DNA of 64,000 nt from Kluyvera genomosp. 1 (GCF_001266615.1 NZ_LGHZ01000001.1:186001-250000), one strand, 5' to 3'. Shown: positions 13,249 to 23,836, counted from the stretch's first letter. The notes: generated by a model not told the origin, from the letters alone. Numbers and translations are program-made.

Positions 13249-14553
13249 ATGAAACGTGTTTCTCAACTGACCGCGCTGGCCCTCGCGCTTGGTCTTGCCT
13301 CTTCTGCTTTTGCCGCCGAAACGGCAAAAACGCTCACCTTTACCCATCTGCTTCAGCAAAAAGGCGCGGCAATTGATACCCGCCTGAGCGCGTTTTATAA
13401 CGGCTGGCCGCAGCAGGCGAACGGCACGCAGGGTCATGAACCGGGAGCACTCAACCTCTCGGCAAGCTGGCTGTCTGCGATGAACAACGAACAGTTAACC
13501 GCCTGGGCGCAGCAGCATCAGCTGCAAAAAAATACCGACATTGCGCTGTACGGTGAGAGCAAAGACAACGATGCGGTCGCCAAACGTCTTAAGCAAGCAG
13601 GCTTCACCAATATCTCCACGCTGAGCGATGCGCTGCAGCAGCCCGACCGCCTGCAGAAGCTGCCACATTTCGAACAACTGGTGTACCCGCAATGGCTGCA
13701 CGACCTACAGCAGGGTAAGGACGTTGCGGCGAAACCGACGGGCGATGTGAAGGTGATTGAAGCCGCTTGGGGCGCACCAAAACTGTATCTGGTGAGCCAT
13801 ATCCCGAACGCGGGCTATATCGATACCAATGAAGTGGAAAGCGAACCGCTGTGGAACAAAGTTTCTGACGCGCAGTTGAAAGCGCTGCTGGCCAAACACG
13901 GCATCCGCCACGATACCACCGTGATCCTCTACGGACGCGACGTATACGCTGCCGCGCGTGTCGCGCAAATCATGCTTTATGCGGGCGTGAAAGACGTGCG
14001 CATTCTCGACGGCGGTTGGAAAACCTGGTCTGACGCTGGCCTGCCGGTTGAACGCGGTTTGCCAAAAGATGTTGCTCCTGCGCCGGACTTTGGCGTCACC
14101 ATCCCGGCGCAGCCGCAGCTGATGCTGGATATGGAACAGGCACGTGGCCTTCTGCATCGCAAAGATGCCTCACTGGTGAGCATCCGTTCGTGGCCTGAGT
14201 TCGTCGGCACCACCAGCGGTTACAGCTACATTAAGCCAAAAGGTGAGATTGCTGGCGCACGCTGGGGTCATGCGGGGAGCGATTCTACGCACATGGAAGA
14301 CTTCCATAACCCGGATGGCACCATGCGTAGCGCCGATGACATCGCCGCGATGTGGAAAGCATGGAACATTCTGCCAACCCAGCAGGTCTCCTTCTACTGC
14401 GGCACCGGCTGGCGCGCCTCCGAGACCTTTATGTACGCCCGCGCCATGGGCTGGCAAAACGTCAGCGTCTACGACGGCGGCTGGTACGAGTGGAGCGCCA
14501 ACCCTAAAAATCCGGTGGTAACCGGCGATCGCGGCCCGGACAGCACGCTTTAA
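13249..14553 (+). CDS. ynjE: YnjE, multidomain thiosulfate sulfurtransferase
   Basis: This encodes 434 residues (E. coli 435). It is an exported rhodanese: signal peptide about 1-23 (MKRVSQLTALALALGLASS...), then rhodanese-like modules of which the last has the catalytic loop CGTGWR with the persulfide-forming cysteine at about residue 384. Blocks such as LYGRDVYAAARVAQIMLYAG are nearly invariant with E. coli. The ATG at 13249 is chosen by the signal peptide; an upstream in-frame ATG at 13216 adds non-signal residues. Its 3' end overlaps ynjF tail-to-tail by 4 nt. Confidence 0.93.
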   Translation: MKRVSQLTALALALGLASSAFAAETAKTLTFTHLLQQKGAAIDTRLSAFYNGWPQQANGTQGHEPGALNLSASWLSAMNNEQLTAWAQQHQLQKNTDIALYGESKDNDAVAKRLKQAGFTNISTLSDALQQPDRLQKLPHFEQLVYPQWLHDLQQGKDVAAKPTGDVKVIEAAWGAPKLYLVSHIPNAGYIDTNEVESEPLWNKVSDAQLKALLAKHGIRHDTTVILYGRDVYAAARVAQIMLYAGVKDVRILDGGWKTWSDAGLPVERGLPKDVAPAPDFGVTIPAQPQLMLDMEQARGLLHRKDASLVSIRSWPEFVGTTSGYSYIKPKGEIAGARWGHAGSDSTHMEDFHNPDGTMRSADDIAAMWKAWNILPTQQVSFYCGTGWRASETFMYARAMGWQNVSVYDGGWYEWSANPKNPVVTGDRGPDSTL

Positions 14554-15182
14554 TCAGGCTCAACATGACGCTGAACGCTTTTCAGCGTCATGTACCCTCC
14601 CCACACCCGGTTAAAGGTCGTCAGCCAGCACAGCGCGCCAAATAACCAAGCCATCCAGGCAAACCCATGCGGAAACAGGCATCCCAGCACAAAGAGCGCG
14701 ATGGTTTCTGTGCCTTCGGTCAATCCTCCCAGGTAATACAACGATTTGTGCGCATAGCCCGGATTATCTATCTGATGCTTCGCCGCCAGCGCGGCAAACG
14801 CCAGGAAGCTGCTACCGGTGCCGATAAAAGCAAACAGCAGCCAGCCGCCCGCCAGCGCATTCGACACCGGGTCCGCCAGAATAAAACCAAATGGCACCAG
14901 CGCGTAAAACAGAAAGTCGAGTGCAATATCCAGAAAACCCCCGGCATCCGTCAGACCGCGTCGGCGCGCCAGTGCGCCATCAAGCCCATCCAGCACGCGG
15001 TTAAGCACGATAGCCACCAGCGCTGCGCCGTACCAGCCCAGCGCCAGAAACGGCAGCGCTAGTATGCCGATGGCAAATCCCAGTAGCGTAATACCGTCTG
15101 CGCTAACGCCCGGGCGATCAACAGCTTCTGCCATTCGATTAAGCCAGGGTTTGATCCGCGGATGAAGATGTCTATCGAGCAT
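14550..15182 (-). CDS. ynjF: YnjF, CDP-alcohol phosphatidyltransferase-like protein
   Basis: This 210-residue membrane protein (E. coli 206) carries the CDP-alcohol phosphotransferase signature: DGLDGALARRRGLTDAGGFLD followed by D four residues on, matching DG-x2-AR-x8-G-x3-D-x3-D, around residues 66-90. Enzymes of this family exchange CMP of a CDP-lipid for an alcohol; the acceptor for YnjF is unknown. Several hydrophobic helices follow. Its 5' end overlaps the ynjA stop by 11 nt, so the two are cotranscribed. Confidence 0.9.
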   Translation of the reverse strand: MLDRHLHPRIKPWLNRMAEAVDRPGVSADGITLLGFAIGILALPFLALGWYGAALVAIVLNRVLDGLDGALARRRGLTDAGGFLDIALDFLFYALVPFGFILADPVSNALAGGWLLFAFIGTGSSFLAFAALAAKHQIDNPGYAHKSLYYLGGLTEGTETIALFVLGCLFPHGFAWMAWLFGALCWLTTFNRVWGGYMTLKSVQRHVEPD

Positions 15183-15741
15183 CGTTACGCTCCTTCATCG
15201 TACACAGGCCCTGCGACGGGATCTCCAGCGCGGCATTGAAACGCGCGGATAAATTCTGGAATGCAATCAACGCGGTCATCTCGGTGATTTGCGCATCACC
15301 AAAGTGACAGTGTAACTCTTTTTTAATCGATTCATCGATGCGCGGTGGGGTCGCCGTCATCGCGTCCGCGTAGTCCAGTGCCGCGCGTTCAGCCGCGGTA
15401 AACAGCGTTGAAGTCTGCCACGCGCTAAGCGCTTGTACTTTATCCATCGCTCCGCTGCGCTCTGCCAGCCGTAGGCTGTTCGCATCGATGCAAAATGCAC
15501 AGTCGCACTGCTGTGATACCCGGGTCATCAGCAGCGCCCGCAGCATCGGTTCAAGACGGGCTTTTTTACGCTCGAGATAACCGACAAACAGCGCCACCAG
15601 CCAGAACAGCCGAGGCATGCGTCCCCACCAGCGGGTGGGATTCAGGACATCGCCGTAATGCTTTTTCTGCATAGCCACGATCGGTTTCAGACTGAGGGGT
15701 AACTGGCTGAGCGGCTGTACCCAGGGTTGTTGATTTTTCAC
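15172..15741 (-). CDS. ynjA: YnjA, carboxymuconolactone decarboxylase/AhpD-like protein
   Basis: About 189 residues (E. coli 182). It has an AhpD/CMD-like fold with the redox-type CxxC in CDCAFCIDANSLRLAERSG, and the family tail LSARFNAALEIPSQGLC. I chose the GTG at 15741 because AGGAG lies 7 nt upstream; an ATG at 15768 is also in frame. In E. coli ynjA lies between ydjZ and ynjB; here it follows ynjF on the opposite strand from ynjBCD, so the gene has moved relative to that order. Function is unknown; peroxide or disulfide chemistry is a family-level guess. Confidence 0.85.
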   Translation of the reverse strand: MKNQQPWVQPLSQLPLSLKPIVAMQKKHYGDVLNPTRWWGRMPRLFWLVALFVGYLERKKARLEPMLRALLMTRVSQQCDCAFCIDANSLRLAERSGAMDKVQALSAWQTSTLFTAAERAALDYADAMTATPPRIDESIKKELHCHFGDAQITEMTALIAFQNLSARFNAALEIPSQGLCTMKERNDAR

Positions 15742-15819
15742 CCGGAGACTCCTGCAAAATTTGGGCAAACGACAAAGCAGCGATAATATGGCATTCCATT
15801 CATCACGTCTTTGACCGCT

Positions 15820-16236
15820 ATGCTAAAAACCATCGATGTTGTTGCCGCCATTATTGAACAAAACGGCAAAATCCTGCTCGCTCAGCGCCCTCTTCATGCC
15901 GATCAGGCGGGCCTATGGGAGTTTGCGGGCGGGAAAGTAGAGGCTGGCGAGAGCCAGAGAGAGGCGCTGATTCGCGAGCTGCAAGAAGAGCTGGCAATTC
16001 ACGCCTATCCGGCACGCTACATCGCCAGCCATCAGCGTGAAGTGTCCGGGCGAATCATTCATCTCCACGCCTGGCACGTGCCGCGCTTTGACGGTGAGAT
16101 GATTGCCCGCGAGCACAGCGCGCTAGTGTGGTGCACGCCGCAGGAAGCGCTGGATTATGCGCTTGCTCCTGCCGACGTGCCGCTATTAAAAGCGTTTATG
16201 GTTTTACCCGACGCCACACCAGCGGATTCGTGCTGA
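15820..16236 (+). CDS. nudG: NudG, CTP/pyrimidine (deoxy)nucleoside triphosphate pyrophosphatase
   Basis: This encodes 138 residues (E. coli 135). It is a Nudix hydrolase with the box GGKVEAGESQREALIRELQEEL (about residues 37-58) needed for Mg2+ binding. NudG favours 5-methyl-dCTP, CTP and oxidised pyrimidine or guanine nucleotides, acting as a house-cleaning enzyme. The ATG at 15820 corresponds to the E. coli start; a TTG three codons upstream is less likely. Its last 41 nt overlap ynjH, which runs convergently. Confidence 0.92.
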   Translation: MLKTIDVVAAIIEQNGKILLAQRPLHADQAGLWEFAGGKVEAGESQREALIRELQEELAIHAYPARYIASHQREVSGRIIHLHAWHVPRFDGEMIAREHSALVWCTPQEALDYALAPADVPLLKAFMVLPDATPADSC

Positions 16237-16465
16237 TCGTCCGCTCATCACGCTGGCACTGAAGCAGCACGCCTTCACTTTTCACTACCGCACCTTCGCT
16301 GTAGTTCTGATCCTGGAAAATGCAGCACTGTGAACAAGGCTGCACGCGCTGAGTCGTGCCGCTGTTGCTAAACACTTCAGGCGGAACGTTAACTTCCACC
16401 TGCGGTCGTGCCTGCGCAGCATGGCAAAACAGCATCATTGCCCCCGCTATCCATAACATTTTCAT
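16196..16465 (-). CDS. ynjH: YnjH, small exported cysteine-rich protein
   Basis: This encodes 89 residues (E. coli 90). A signal peptide (about 1-19, ending AAQA) is followed by a short mature protein with paired cysteines in CSQCC and a later CQRD, suggesting disulfides in the periplasm. The conserved tail is NPLVWRRVKP. Function unknown (DUF1496 family, from memory). It converges on and overlaps nudG by 41 nt. Confidence 0.88.
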   Translation of the reverse strand: MKMLWIAGAMMLFCHAAQARPQVEVNVPPEVFSNSGTTQRVQPCSQCCIFQDQNYSEGAVVKSEGVLLQCQRDERTISTNPLVWRRVKP

Positions 16466-16491
16466 CGCTATCCCCTTAAATAATCACCTTT

Positions 16492-16618
16492 TATACCCAA
16501 AATAATTCGAGTTGCATGGAGGCAGCCAGGGAGTGAATCCTCAGGAGCGTACATGAGTACGTGACTGGGGTGAACGCGCGCAGCCAACGCACAGGCAACT
16601 TGAAGTATGACGGGTATA
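16492..16618. repeat. ERIC (intergenic repeat unit), full length
   Basis: A 127-bp element begins TATACCC and ends GGGTATA, with the ERIC core GTGAATCCTCAGGAGCGTAC and GTGACTGGGGTGAACG. This matches the ERIC/IRU family in length, termini and the sequence targeted by classical ERIC primers. It is a non-autonomous, hairpin-forming repeat found between enterobacterial genes. It lies between ynjH and gdhA, on the upstream side of both. Confidence 0.93.
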
Positions 16619-16809
16619 TAACTATCGACCAAAATGGCCGGTAACTTAACTTTTTTCCATTATCGCTTTTGGTTATGACCCCACCCTGAGTATTAATTTT
16701 ATTCGGCTTCCGGAATTTCCTTGTCATCCGTTAGCCGGGTAGTGATATAGTCGAAAAAAAGTCATTTATTAAACACAACCATAACAACTACATACATCCA
16801 CAATCATAA

Positions 16810-18168
<1,359 letters not shown>

Positions 18169-18178
18169 TCTGTTCATT

Positions 18179-18220
18179 ATCGCGCCGACACCGGGGCTTC
18201 CGGGCGGCGCGATATCTTTT
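18179..18220 (+). terminator. gdhA terminator
   Basis: ATCGCGCC (18179-18186) pairs with GGCGCGAT (18206-18213), with additional GC pairing inside, followed by a short T-run (CTTTT). It lies between the convergent gdhA and topB stops. Confidence 0.7.
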
Positions 18221-18222
18221 AG

Positions 18223-20157
18223 CTACGCGTCCTGTGCAGGACTCGGTGCTCGCTTCTTGCCCTTCCCTTTGCTGAACGTTTTCTTCGCCCCGCCTCCCGG
18301 TGCGGCCAATCCTCTGAACTGCCTGACCGGCGTGCTGCGTGCCTGATCGATAAGCTGGAACAATGTACCCACCAGCGGCTGCATAAAGTCCTGGTAGCGA
18401 CACTGCTTTTCGCTGATTTGCGTCAGCGTCGATTCCCAGTGGGCGGTCATATCCGGGCGAGTAGCCATCTCCGGCAACGAATGGAAGAGCGCACGGCCAG
18501 GATCGGTTGAGAGAATGTTACGCCCTTTTTTAGTCAGAAAACCGCGCTTAAACAGCAGCTCGATAATCCCCGCACGGGTGGCTTCAGTCCCTAACCCGTC
18601 GGTCGCACGCAGGATTTTTTTCAGATCTTTATCCTGCACAAAACGCGCAATACCGGTCATCGCTGACAGCAGCGTGGCATCGGTAAAATGGCGCGGGGGC
18701 TGCGTTTGTCGCTCAACCACTTCGCCGCTTTCACACAGCAGCTCATCGGCTTTCGCGACCACCGGCAGCGGCGTACCATCGTTGTCCTCATCACGCTCTT
18801 TCGCCCCTAATAGCGTCCGCCAGCCGGCTTCTGCGAGGAAACGCGCTTTAGCAATAAATTTGCCGTTGGCGATATCGAGGTCAATCTGGCATTTGCGGAA
18901 CACGGCATCCGGACAGAATTGCATCAGATACTGACGGGCGACCAGGTTATACACTTTGGCTTCGTTATCCGTCAGACTCACGTTGCTGGCGCGCGCGGTA
19001 GGAATAATCGCGTGGTGAGCATCGACTTTTTTATCGTCCCAACAGCGGTTACGAATCTCCGGATCGACGACCGGCTGCGGAAGCAGATCCGGCGCATGAA
19101 CGCTGATAGCGTTCATCACCGCCTGACGCCCGGCAAAATGTTCTTCCGGGAGATAGCGGCTATCGGAACGCGGATAGGTAATCAGCTTGTGGGTTTCATA
19201 CAGTTTCTGGCAGATATCCAGCACGTTCTGGGCGCTAAAACCAAAACGCTTAGCGGCTTCAATCTGTAAGGCCGAGAGCGAAAACGGCAGCGGTGCAGCT
19301 TCCGAATCGCGCTTATCGTTATAGGCCGTCACTAACGCAGGCTGGCCGCTAATGCGCTTAACCACATGCTCGGCCAGGGTTCGGTTAAGCAAACGCCCCT
19401 CTTCATCCTGGTGCGGCTCGCAGGCTTCACTCGGCTGCCAGACGGCGGTAAAACGCTCATCTTTTGGTGTAACGATGTGCGCTTTGACTTCAAAGAAGTC
19501 TTTCGACACAAAGTTTTCGATCTCTTCGTCGCGACGCACCACTAGTCCCAGAACCGGCGTCTGTACGCGGCCCACAGAAAGCACGCCCTGATAACCCGCG
19601 TTACGCCCAAGAATGGTGTACGCACGGGTCATGTTGATGCCGTACAGCCAGTCGGCGCGGGCGCGGGCCAGCGCTGAGACGCACAGTGGAATAAATTCAC
19701 TGTTGGCGCGCAGGCGAGAAATCGCCCGCTCCACGGCCTGCGGGTTGAGATCGTTGATTAAACAGCGCTGTACCTGCTGGCGCTTTTCTGCCGCCAGCTG
19801 GAGATAATCCAGCACTTCATCCACCAGCAGTTGACCTTCGCGATCCGGGTCACCCGCGTGGATGATTTCACTGGCCTCATGGAGAAAACGTTTAATGACG
19901 TTGAGCTGCTTGGTTACCGACGCCCGGGGTTGAAGCTGCCATTTTTCCGGGACAATCGGCAAATCTTGCAAATTCCAGCGCGCATAGCGGCTGTCATAGA
20001 CATCCGGTTGCGCCTGTTCCAGAAGGTGACCAATACACCAGGTCACCACCTGGCCGTTACCACACTCGATAAAACCGTCGCCCTTGCGGTGCGGTTTTGG
20101 CAAGACGTCAGCAATGGCACGCGCCAGGCTCGGTTTTTCCGCGATAAACAGGCGCAT
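18223..20157 (-). CDS. topB: DNA topoisomerase III TopB
   Basis: This encodes 644 residues (E. coli 653). It is a type IA topoisomerase that decatenates replication intermediates. An N-terminal TOPRIM domain begins [15 protein letters not shown] and holds the acidic [15 protein letters not shown] motif; the active-site tyrosine is in [16 protein letters not shown]. The C-terminus is basic ([16 protein letters not shown]) as in E. coli. It lies 4 nt downstream of selD in an apparent selD-topB operon. Confidence 0.96.
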   Translation of the reverse strand: MRLFIAEKPSLARAIADVLPKPHRKGDGFIECGNGQVVTWCIGHLLEQAQPDVYDSRYARWNLQDLPIVPEKWQLQPRASVTKQLNVIKRFLHEASEIIHAGDPDREGQLLVDEVLDYLQLAAEKRQQVQRCLINDLNPQAVERAISRLRANSEFIPLCVSALARARADWLYGINMTRAYTILGRNAGYQGVLSVGRVQTPVLGLVVRRDEEIENFVSKDFFEVKAHIVTPKDERFTAVWQPSEACEPHQDEEGRLLNRTLAEHVVKRISGQPALVTAYNDKRDSEAAPLPFSLSALQIEAAKRFGFSAQNVLDICQKLYETHKLITYPRSDSRYLPEEHFAGRQAVMNAISVHAPDLLPQPVVDPEIRNRCWDDKKVDAHHAIIPTARASNVSLTDNEAKVYNLVARQYLMQFCPDAVFRKCQIDLDIANGKFIAKARFLAEAGWRTLLGAKERDEDNDGTPLPVVAKADELLCESGEVVERQTQPPRHFTDATLLSAMTGIARFVQDKDLKKILRATDGLGTEATRAGIIELLFKRGFLTKKGRNILSTDPGRALFHSLPEMATRPDMTAHWESTLTQISEKQCRYQDFMQPLVGTLFQLIDQARSTPVRQFRGLAAPGGGAKKTFSKGKGKKRAPSPAQDA

Positions 20158-20161
20158 GGAC

Positions 20162-21205
20162 TCAGCGCAGCTCGATCATCGGACGGCCACCGCGTGCGGT
20201 CACCAGCTCACCGATGGCGGTCAGGTTGATACCGTATTCCGCCGCCGCCGCTTGCACAGCGTCTTCGGCATCCGGCGTTACCGCCAGCAGCAGGCCGCCG
20301 GAGGTTTGCGGGTCGCAAAGCAGCGCGCGCTGTTCGGCGGTCATCGCCCCCATCAGGTGGCCATAGCTGGCAAAGTTACGCTCGGTACCGCCAGGAACGG
20401 CGCCCTGAGCGATGTACGCTTCCACGCCAGGCAGCTTAGGCACCGCGGTAAAGTCAATCTGCGCCTGGACGCCCGCCCCCTGACACATTTCGCTCAGGTG
20501 CCCCAGCAGACCAAAACCGGTGACATCAGTCATCGCTTTGACGCCTTCAATATTGGCAAAAGCGGAACCGACCAGATTCATTTGGCACATCACTTCCGTC
20601 GCCAGCCCCTGATGCTCTGGCTTGAGCAGCGATTTCTTCTCGGCAGTAGTGAGTACACCAATCCCCAACGGTTTGGTCAGGAACAACTTGCACCCGGCCT
20701 GCGCGGTGCTGTTTTTCTTCACACGCTCCGTTGGCACAATACCGGTCACCGCCAGGCCGAAGATCGGCTCAGGGGCATCAATCGAGTGGCCACCCGCTAG
20801 CGCAATACCGGCCTGTTTGCAGGCAAAGCGGCCGCCTTCGGTCACTTCACGGGCAATCTCTGGTGCCAGTTTGCTGATAGGCCAGCCGAGAATAGCAATC
20901 GCCATAATAGGCTTGCCGCCCATCGCGAAGATATCGCTGATGGCATTGGTGGCGGCGATGCGGCCAAAGTCGAACGGGTTGTCGACAATCGGCATAAAGA
21001 AATCGGTGGTGCTGATGACCGAGGTACCGTTACCCAGGTCATAGACGGCGGCATCGTCGCGGGTTTCGTTGCCAACAAGCAGGTTCGGGTCGATAAACTT
21101 CGTCTGCTCGCTGTGCAGGATGGTTTCCAGCACCTTCGGTGAAATTTTACAACCGCAACCTGCTCCGTGGCTGTATTGCGTTAAACGAATAGCCTGCTCG
21201 CTCAT
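20162..21205 (-). CDS. selD: selenophosphate synthetase SelD
   Basis: This encodes 347 residues, the E. coli length. It makes selenophosphate from selenide and ATP for selenocysteine and selenouridine synthesis. The glycine-rich N-terminal loop HGAGCGCK carries C17 and the neighbouring lysine (C, not selenocysteine), and [14 protein letters not shown] is diagnostic. The ATG at 21205 has AGGAG 7 nt upstream; the in-frame TTG two codons earlier is not used. It is followed by topB. Confidence 0.96.
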   Translation of the reverse strand: MSEQAIRLTQYSHGAGCGCKISPKVLETILHSEQTKFIDPNLLVGNETRDDAAVYDLGNGTSVISTTDFFMPIVDNPFDFGRIAATNAISDIFAMGGKPIMAIAILGWPISKLAPEIAREVTEGGRFACKQAGIALAGGHSIDAPEPIFGLAVTGIVPTERVKKNSTAQAGCKLFLTKPLGIGVLTTAEKKSLLKPEHQGLATEVMCQMNLVGSAFANIEGVKAMTDVTGFGLLGHLSEMCQGAGVQAQIDFTAVPKLPGVEAYIAQGAVPGGTERNFASYGHLMGAMTAEQRALLCDPQTSGGLLLAVTPDAEDAVQAAAAEYGINLTAIGELVTARGGRPMIELR

Positions 21206-21418
21206 GGACAACTCCTGATTGTCTAAGAAACCTATAAACCTTGATTTACCTTGGTTTTCCTAACGACTAAGACCGTAGTTTGCCTACAGTTTAGGGTAAA
21301 AAATCATGGCATCGATCACCGCATCACGACGTCTATCAGCAAAGGTCACCCGCGTGTCAGGTTCCGGTATGCTTCAAAGACATAGGAACCCGAACAGTAA
21401 AACCTTTGCGACTCGAAA
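21206..21418. other. selD upstream region
   Basis: This holds the selD promoter region on the minus strand. On the plus strand a 69-codon ORF (21306-21515) overlaps the next frame but has no ribosome-binding site and an unlikely composition, so I do not call it a gene. Confidence 0.4.
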
Positions 21419-21667
21419 GTGGCTAAAGCATGGCGTGATGAACGTGGAACATTTTACAACGATGTCATCGCATCAGTCCAGGAAGCCCCCGCCTACGCGT
21501 TCGCGGTTAAGATGATGAAGGATACACAGTATAGAGAGGTTGTAGCTAAGAAAGGGTCTAAATTATATGATCACGTTAACGTCATGATGGCCAGGCGGTT
21601 ATTTACCCAACAGATCGTCTGTTTTTATAGCGATAACGCGCTGTTCTCTTGTCAATTTAAAACATAG
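21419..21667 (+). CDS. hypothetical ORF, possibly a gene fragment
   Basis: An ORF of up to 82 codons beginning with GTG. The first 62 residues read like a real protein (amphipathic, mixed charge: WRDERGTFYNDVIASVQEAP and KMMKDTQYREVVAKKGSKLY), but I do not recognise them. There is no good ribosome-binding site and the C-terminal part looks random, so it may be the remnant of a larger gene whose upstream part is in another frame. It lies in an AT-rich accessory gap between selD and ydjA that has no gene in E. coli. Confidence 0.25.
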   Translation: MAKAWRDERGTFYNDVIASVQEAPAYAFAVKMMKDTQYREVVAKKGSKLYDHVNVMMARRLFTQQIVCFYSDNALFSCQFKT

Positions 21668-22055
21668 CATTCTCATTATCCCTAACGGTGAAAGTCAATA
21701 TTCTTAACAGTATTTTAAATTAGCTGGCTATTCAATGCGGATAAAGCATCAGTTATAAGTAAACATATAAATACAATGCATGTTAATAAATTGGTTTCAT
21801 GTCGGCACTATTGATTAAATCCCGCATGCCGGGTTAAGTTACTTTCCCCAGAAAGGAAGCTGCATTTAATATCATTCTGGTTAGTACTGAATAAAATGGC
21901 TTATATAAAACACCGCTGAGTGACAGCGTAGGCCAACGGTAAAAATACACTACCGTATCAACAATAAAAAATAACATTTAACACCTATCCCATAACAATA
22001 AAAATAGGATCGGGTTTAGCAAACATCAACAGAGAAATCACCACAGGTAAGTAGA
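21668..22055. other. AT-rich non-coding stretch
   Basis: I see no ORF with a ribosome-binding site here. The sequence is noticeably A/T-rich compared with flanking genes, which fits horizontally acquired or decayed DNA. It leads into the small ORFs that follow. Confidence 0.4.
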
Positions 22056-22205
22056 ATGAAACTGACACTCTCCAGCCCACCGATACGTAGCTCTCAGCCT
22101 ATGGGACTGGCGACGCATGCTCAGGCTTGCGCAACGGATACTCCCTCTTTACATCGCCTTTCTATCAACGTGTTAATCGTGGGTCATCGCGTTATTGATG
22201 AATGA
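22056..22205 (+). CDS. possible 49-residue small protein
   Basis: ATG at 22056 to TGA at 22203-22205, 49 codons, preceded by a weak AGGTAAGT ribosome-binding site. The N-terminal half is polar and rich in Ser/Pro/Ala, and the C-terminal third is hydrophobic (INVLIVGHRVIDE). I do not recognise it. Its stop overlaps the start of the next ORF by the ATGA arrangement typical of translational coupling. This is the main reason to take it seriously. Confidence 0.35.
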   Translation: MKLTLSSPPIRSSQPMGLATHAQACATDTPSLHRLSINVLIVGHRVIDE

Positions 22206-22294
22206 GTGAGTTAATCGGAAATATCGTATTTACGCTCTGGTGCTCATTATGCCTTATCGGTTGGATCATTTTATTACTCATCGATTTGGAATAG
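22202..22294 (+). CDS. possible 30-residue single-helix membrane microprotein
   Basis: ATG at 22202 overlapping the preceding stop, 30 codons to TAG at 22292-22294. The product is almost one uninterrupted hydrophobic helix (IVFTLWCSLCLIGWIILLLI) with an acidic residue near each end, the layout of known bacterial single-pass microproteins. No ORF caller would pick it because of length. I do not match it to a named protein. A further 32-codon ORF begins 2 nt after it (22297-22395) and is less convincing. Confidence 0.4.
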   Translation: MSELIGNIVFTLWCSLCLIGWIILLLIDLE

Positions 22295-22510
22295 CGATGA
22301 CAGTAATAACTCCAGTCGTTATTTTTTCAGGGGAAGCATTACGGAGCGATCCGACCGGCATCATTAATTATGCTGTTCTACTGATACATAAATAACCGCT
22401 ACCTTCAACGTTAATGATGGTAGCGTACGTCATCATATTGACTATGCGTTCAATATAAGAACCAGGTAAATATGATGTTATAGAAGATGTAATATATAAA
22501 GGGTAAAATA

Positions 22511-22831
22511 ATGAAAAAATTAATACTGGTAGCGATGGCAATTTCCTTAAGCGGCTGCGTAATTGCAGCGCCACTCCATCGAATGGATGGTGATGACGTC
22601 GCCCCTTCGCAATATGCTTCTGGAGCGAATGAGTGTACTCAGAGAGCTGAAGCCGCCGGTGAGTGCGTGATGCATAAAAAGCATCATCATAAAAAAACTG
22701 ACGACACCTATAAAAGCAGCGATGGCTATACCATGATAACCAAACACGGCGTTACTCTTCCGGATTGTGAAGAAACCGGCGGCAGTCAGGCGTCGCAAGG
22801 TTCCACCTGCTGGTATACAAACAGCAAATGA
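22511..22831 (+). CDS. putative small lipoprotein, function unknown
   Basis: This encodes 106 residues. It starts MKKLILVAMAISLSGC, a lipoprotein signal peptide with lipobox LSGC and the lipidated cysteine at 16. The mature part has a His/Lys-rich stretch (MHKKHHHKKTDD around residues 54-65) and four further cysteines. I do not recognise the family. A weak AAGGGTAA ribosome-binding site precedes the ATG. Its stop overlaps the start of the next ORF (ATGA), suggesting a two-gene operon ended by the terminator at 23028. Confidence 0.7.
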   Translation: MKKLILVAMAISLSGCVIAAPLHRMDGDDVAPSQYASGANECTQRAEAAGECVMHKKHHHKKTDDTYKSSDGYTMITKHGVTLPDCEETGGSQASQGSTCWYTNSK

Positions 22832-23019
22832 TATTGACTCAGCAGGAAGGGTTGGCGCATCTCGACAAGATAACCCGTGACTTGGCGGTGCTGGATAAGG
22901 CTATCGATGTACTTCGAGAGATGGAGCAAGCAAAAGCTGATGTTATCAGCTATCTGATTGGTGTCAGAAATCTTAAAGAGATCATGATTATCGAACTGAA
23001 AGGTGAATTTATCGTGTAA
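22828..23019 (+). CDS. hypothetical small protein coupled to the lipoprotein
   Basis: This encodes 63 residues, starting at an ATG that overlaps the preceding stop by 4 nt. It is predicted to be mostly alpha-helical with heptad-like spacing (LDKITRDLAVLDKAIDVLREMEQAK), so it may form a coiled coil. There is no signal peptide. I do not recognise it. The coupling implies function alongside the lipoprotein, but nothing in the sequence says what that is. Confidence 0.55.
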   Translation: MILTQQEGLAHLDKITRDLAVLDKAIDVLREMEQAKADVISYLIGVRNLKEIMIIELKGEFIV

Positions 23020-23027
23020 TCAAGATT

Positions 23028-23075
23028 AAGCCCCTGCTTATAGTCATCTTCAGTGATGACTGGAGGCAGGGGCTT
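23028..23075. terminator. nested hairpin terminator
   Basis: AAGCCCCTGC (23028-23037) pairs with GCAGGGGCTT (23066-23075), and a second stem (AGTCATC/GATGACT) is nested inside. It ends the small operon at 22511-23019 and may also serve ydjA from the other side. Confidence 0.65.
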
Positions 23076-23123
23076 TGCATGAAGCGGCTGCGTTAGCTAC
23101 GCCAGGCAAGCTTTCACATCAAG

Positions 23124-23675
23124 TCAGAGATAGCGAACAAACGGTGCAGTATCCGCAGCGGTAAAGGTGGACGATGCTTTCAGCTGCGGCGTGCCCAAAT
23201 AGAGGAAGCCAACAATTTTGTCCAGGGTACCACAGTCCAGACCGGCACGGACCAGTGGGCTTTCAGTAAGCGCACCGGTGCGCCAGATACCGTTAAAGCC
23301 CTGTGCAACGGCGGCCATTTGCATAGCCATCACCGCGCAGCCTGCGGACATCTCCTGTTCCCACACCGGCACTTTAGGGTGATCCTGGCACTTGGCGATA
23401 ACCGCAATAATCATCGGCGCGCGAAACGGTGCGCTACGGGCTTTCTCAATGGCTTTTTCATCGCTTTGTGCCGCGACCGCACCTTGCTCCAGCAGCTGGC
23501 TAAAACGCTCGCGCCCTTCGCCTTCGATGACCACAAATTGCCATGGCTGCAGCGTGCCGTGATCCGGTGCGCGCATACCGGCACGCAGAATATTCTGCAA
23601 TTGTTCACCGGCAGGTGCAGGCTCAGCCAGTCGGGACGCGCTACGGCGATTCACCAATAATTCAAGGGCATCCAT
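23124..23675 (-). CDS. ydjA: YdjA, minimal FMN-dependent nitroreductase-family protein
   Basis: This encodes 183 residues, the E. coli length. It belongs to the smallest known nitroreductase-fold proteins, which bind FMN as a dimer. Conserved blocks are [13 protein letters not shown] at the N-terminus, [11 protein letters not shown], and the [20 protein letters not shown] helix. The physiological substrate is unknown. It is monocistronic and divergent from sppA. Confidence 0.94.
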   Translation of the reverse strand: MDALELLVNRRSASRLAEPAPAGEQLQNILRAGMRAPDHGTLQPWQFVVIEGEGRERFSQLLEQGAVAAQSDEKAIEKARSAPFRAPMIIAVIAKCQDHPKVPVWEQEMSAGCAVMAMQMAAVAQGFNGIWRTGALTESPLVRAGLDCGTLDKIVGFLYLGTPQLKASSTFTAADTAPFVRYL

Positions 23676-23836
23676 AAAACCACTCCTCTCACGTTATTTT
23701 TCATAAAATTAACATGCGCGAGGATTTTGTTACAGCACCGAAGGCGATTCCTGCTGACAACCGGCGACGGTCTATTTAGGATAGCCACACGTTTCACCGT
23801 TTCGGTGAACCTTTTTCGTTTTTGCAGGGAGATTAC

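Noticed and set aside
16491..16727. 78-codon minus-strand ORF upstream of gdhA
   Set aside because: It runs through the ERIC element and has no coding signals.
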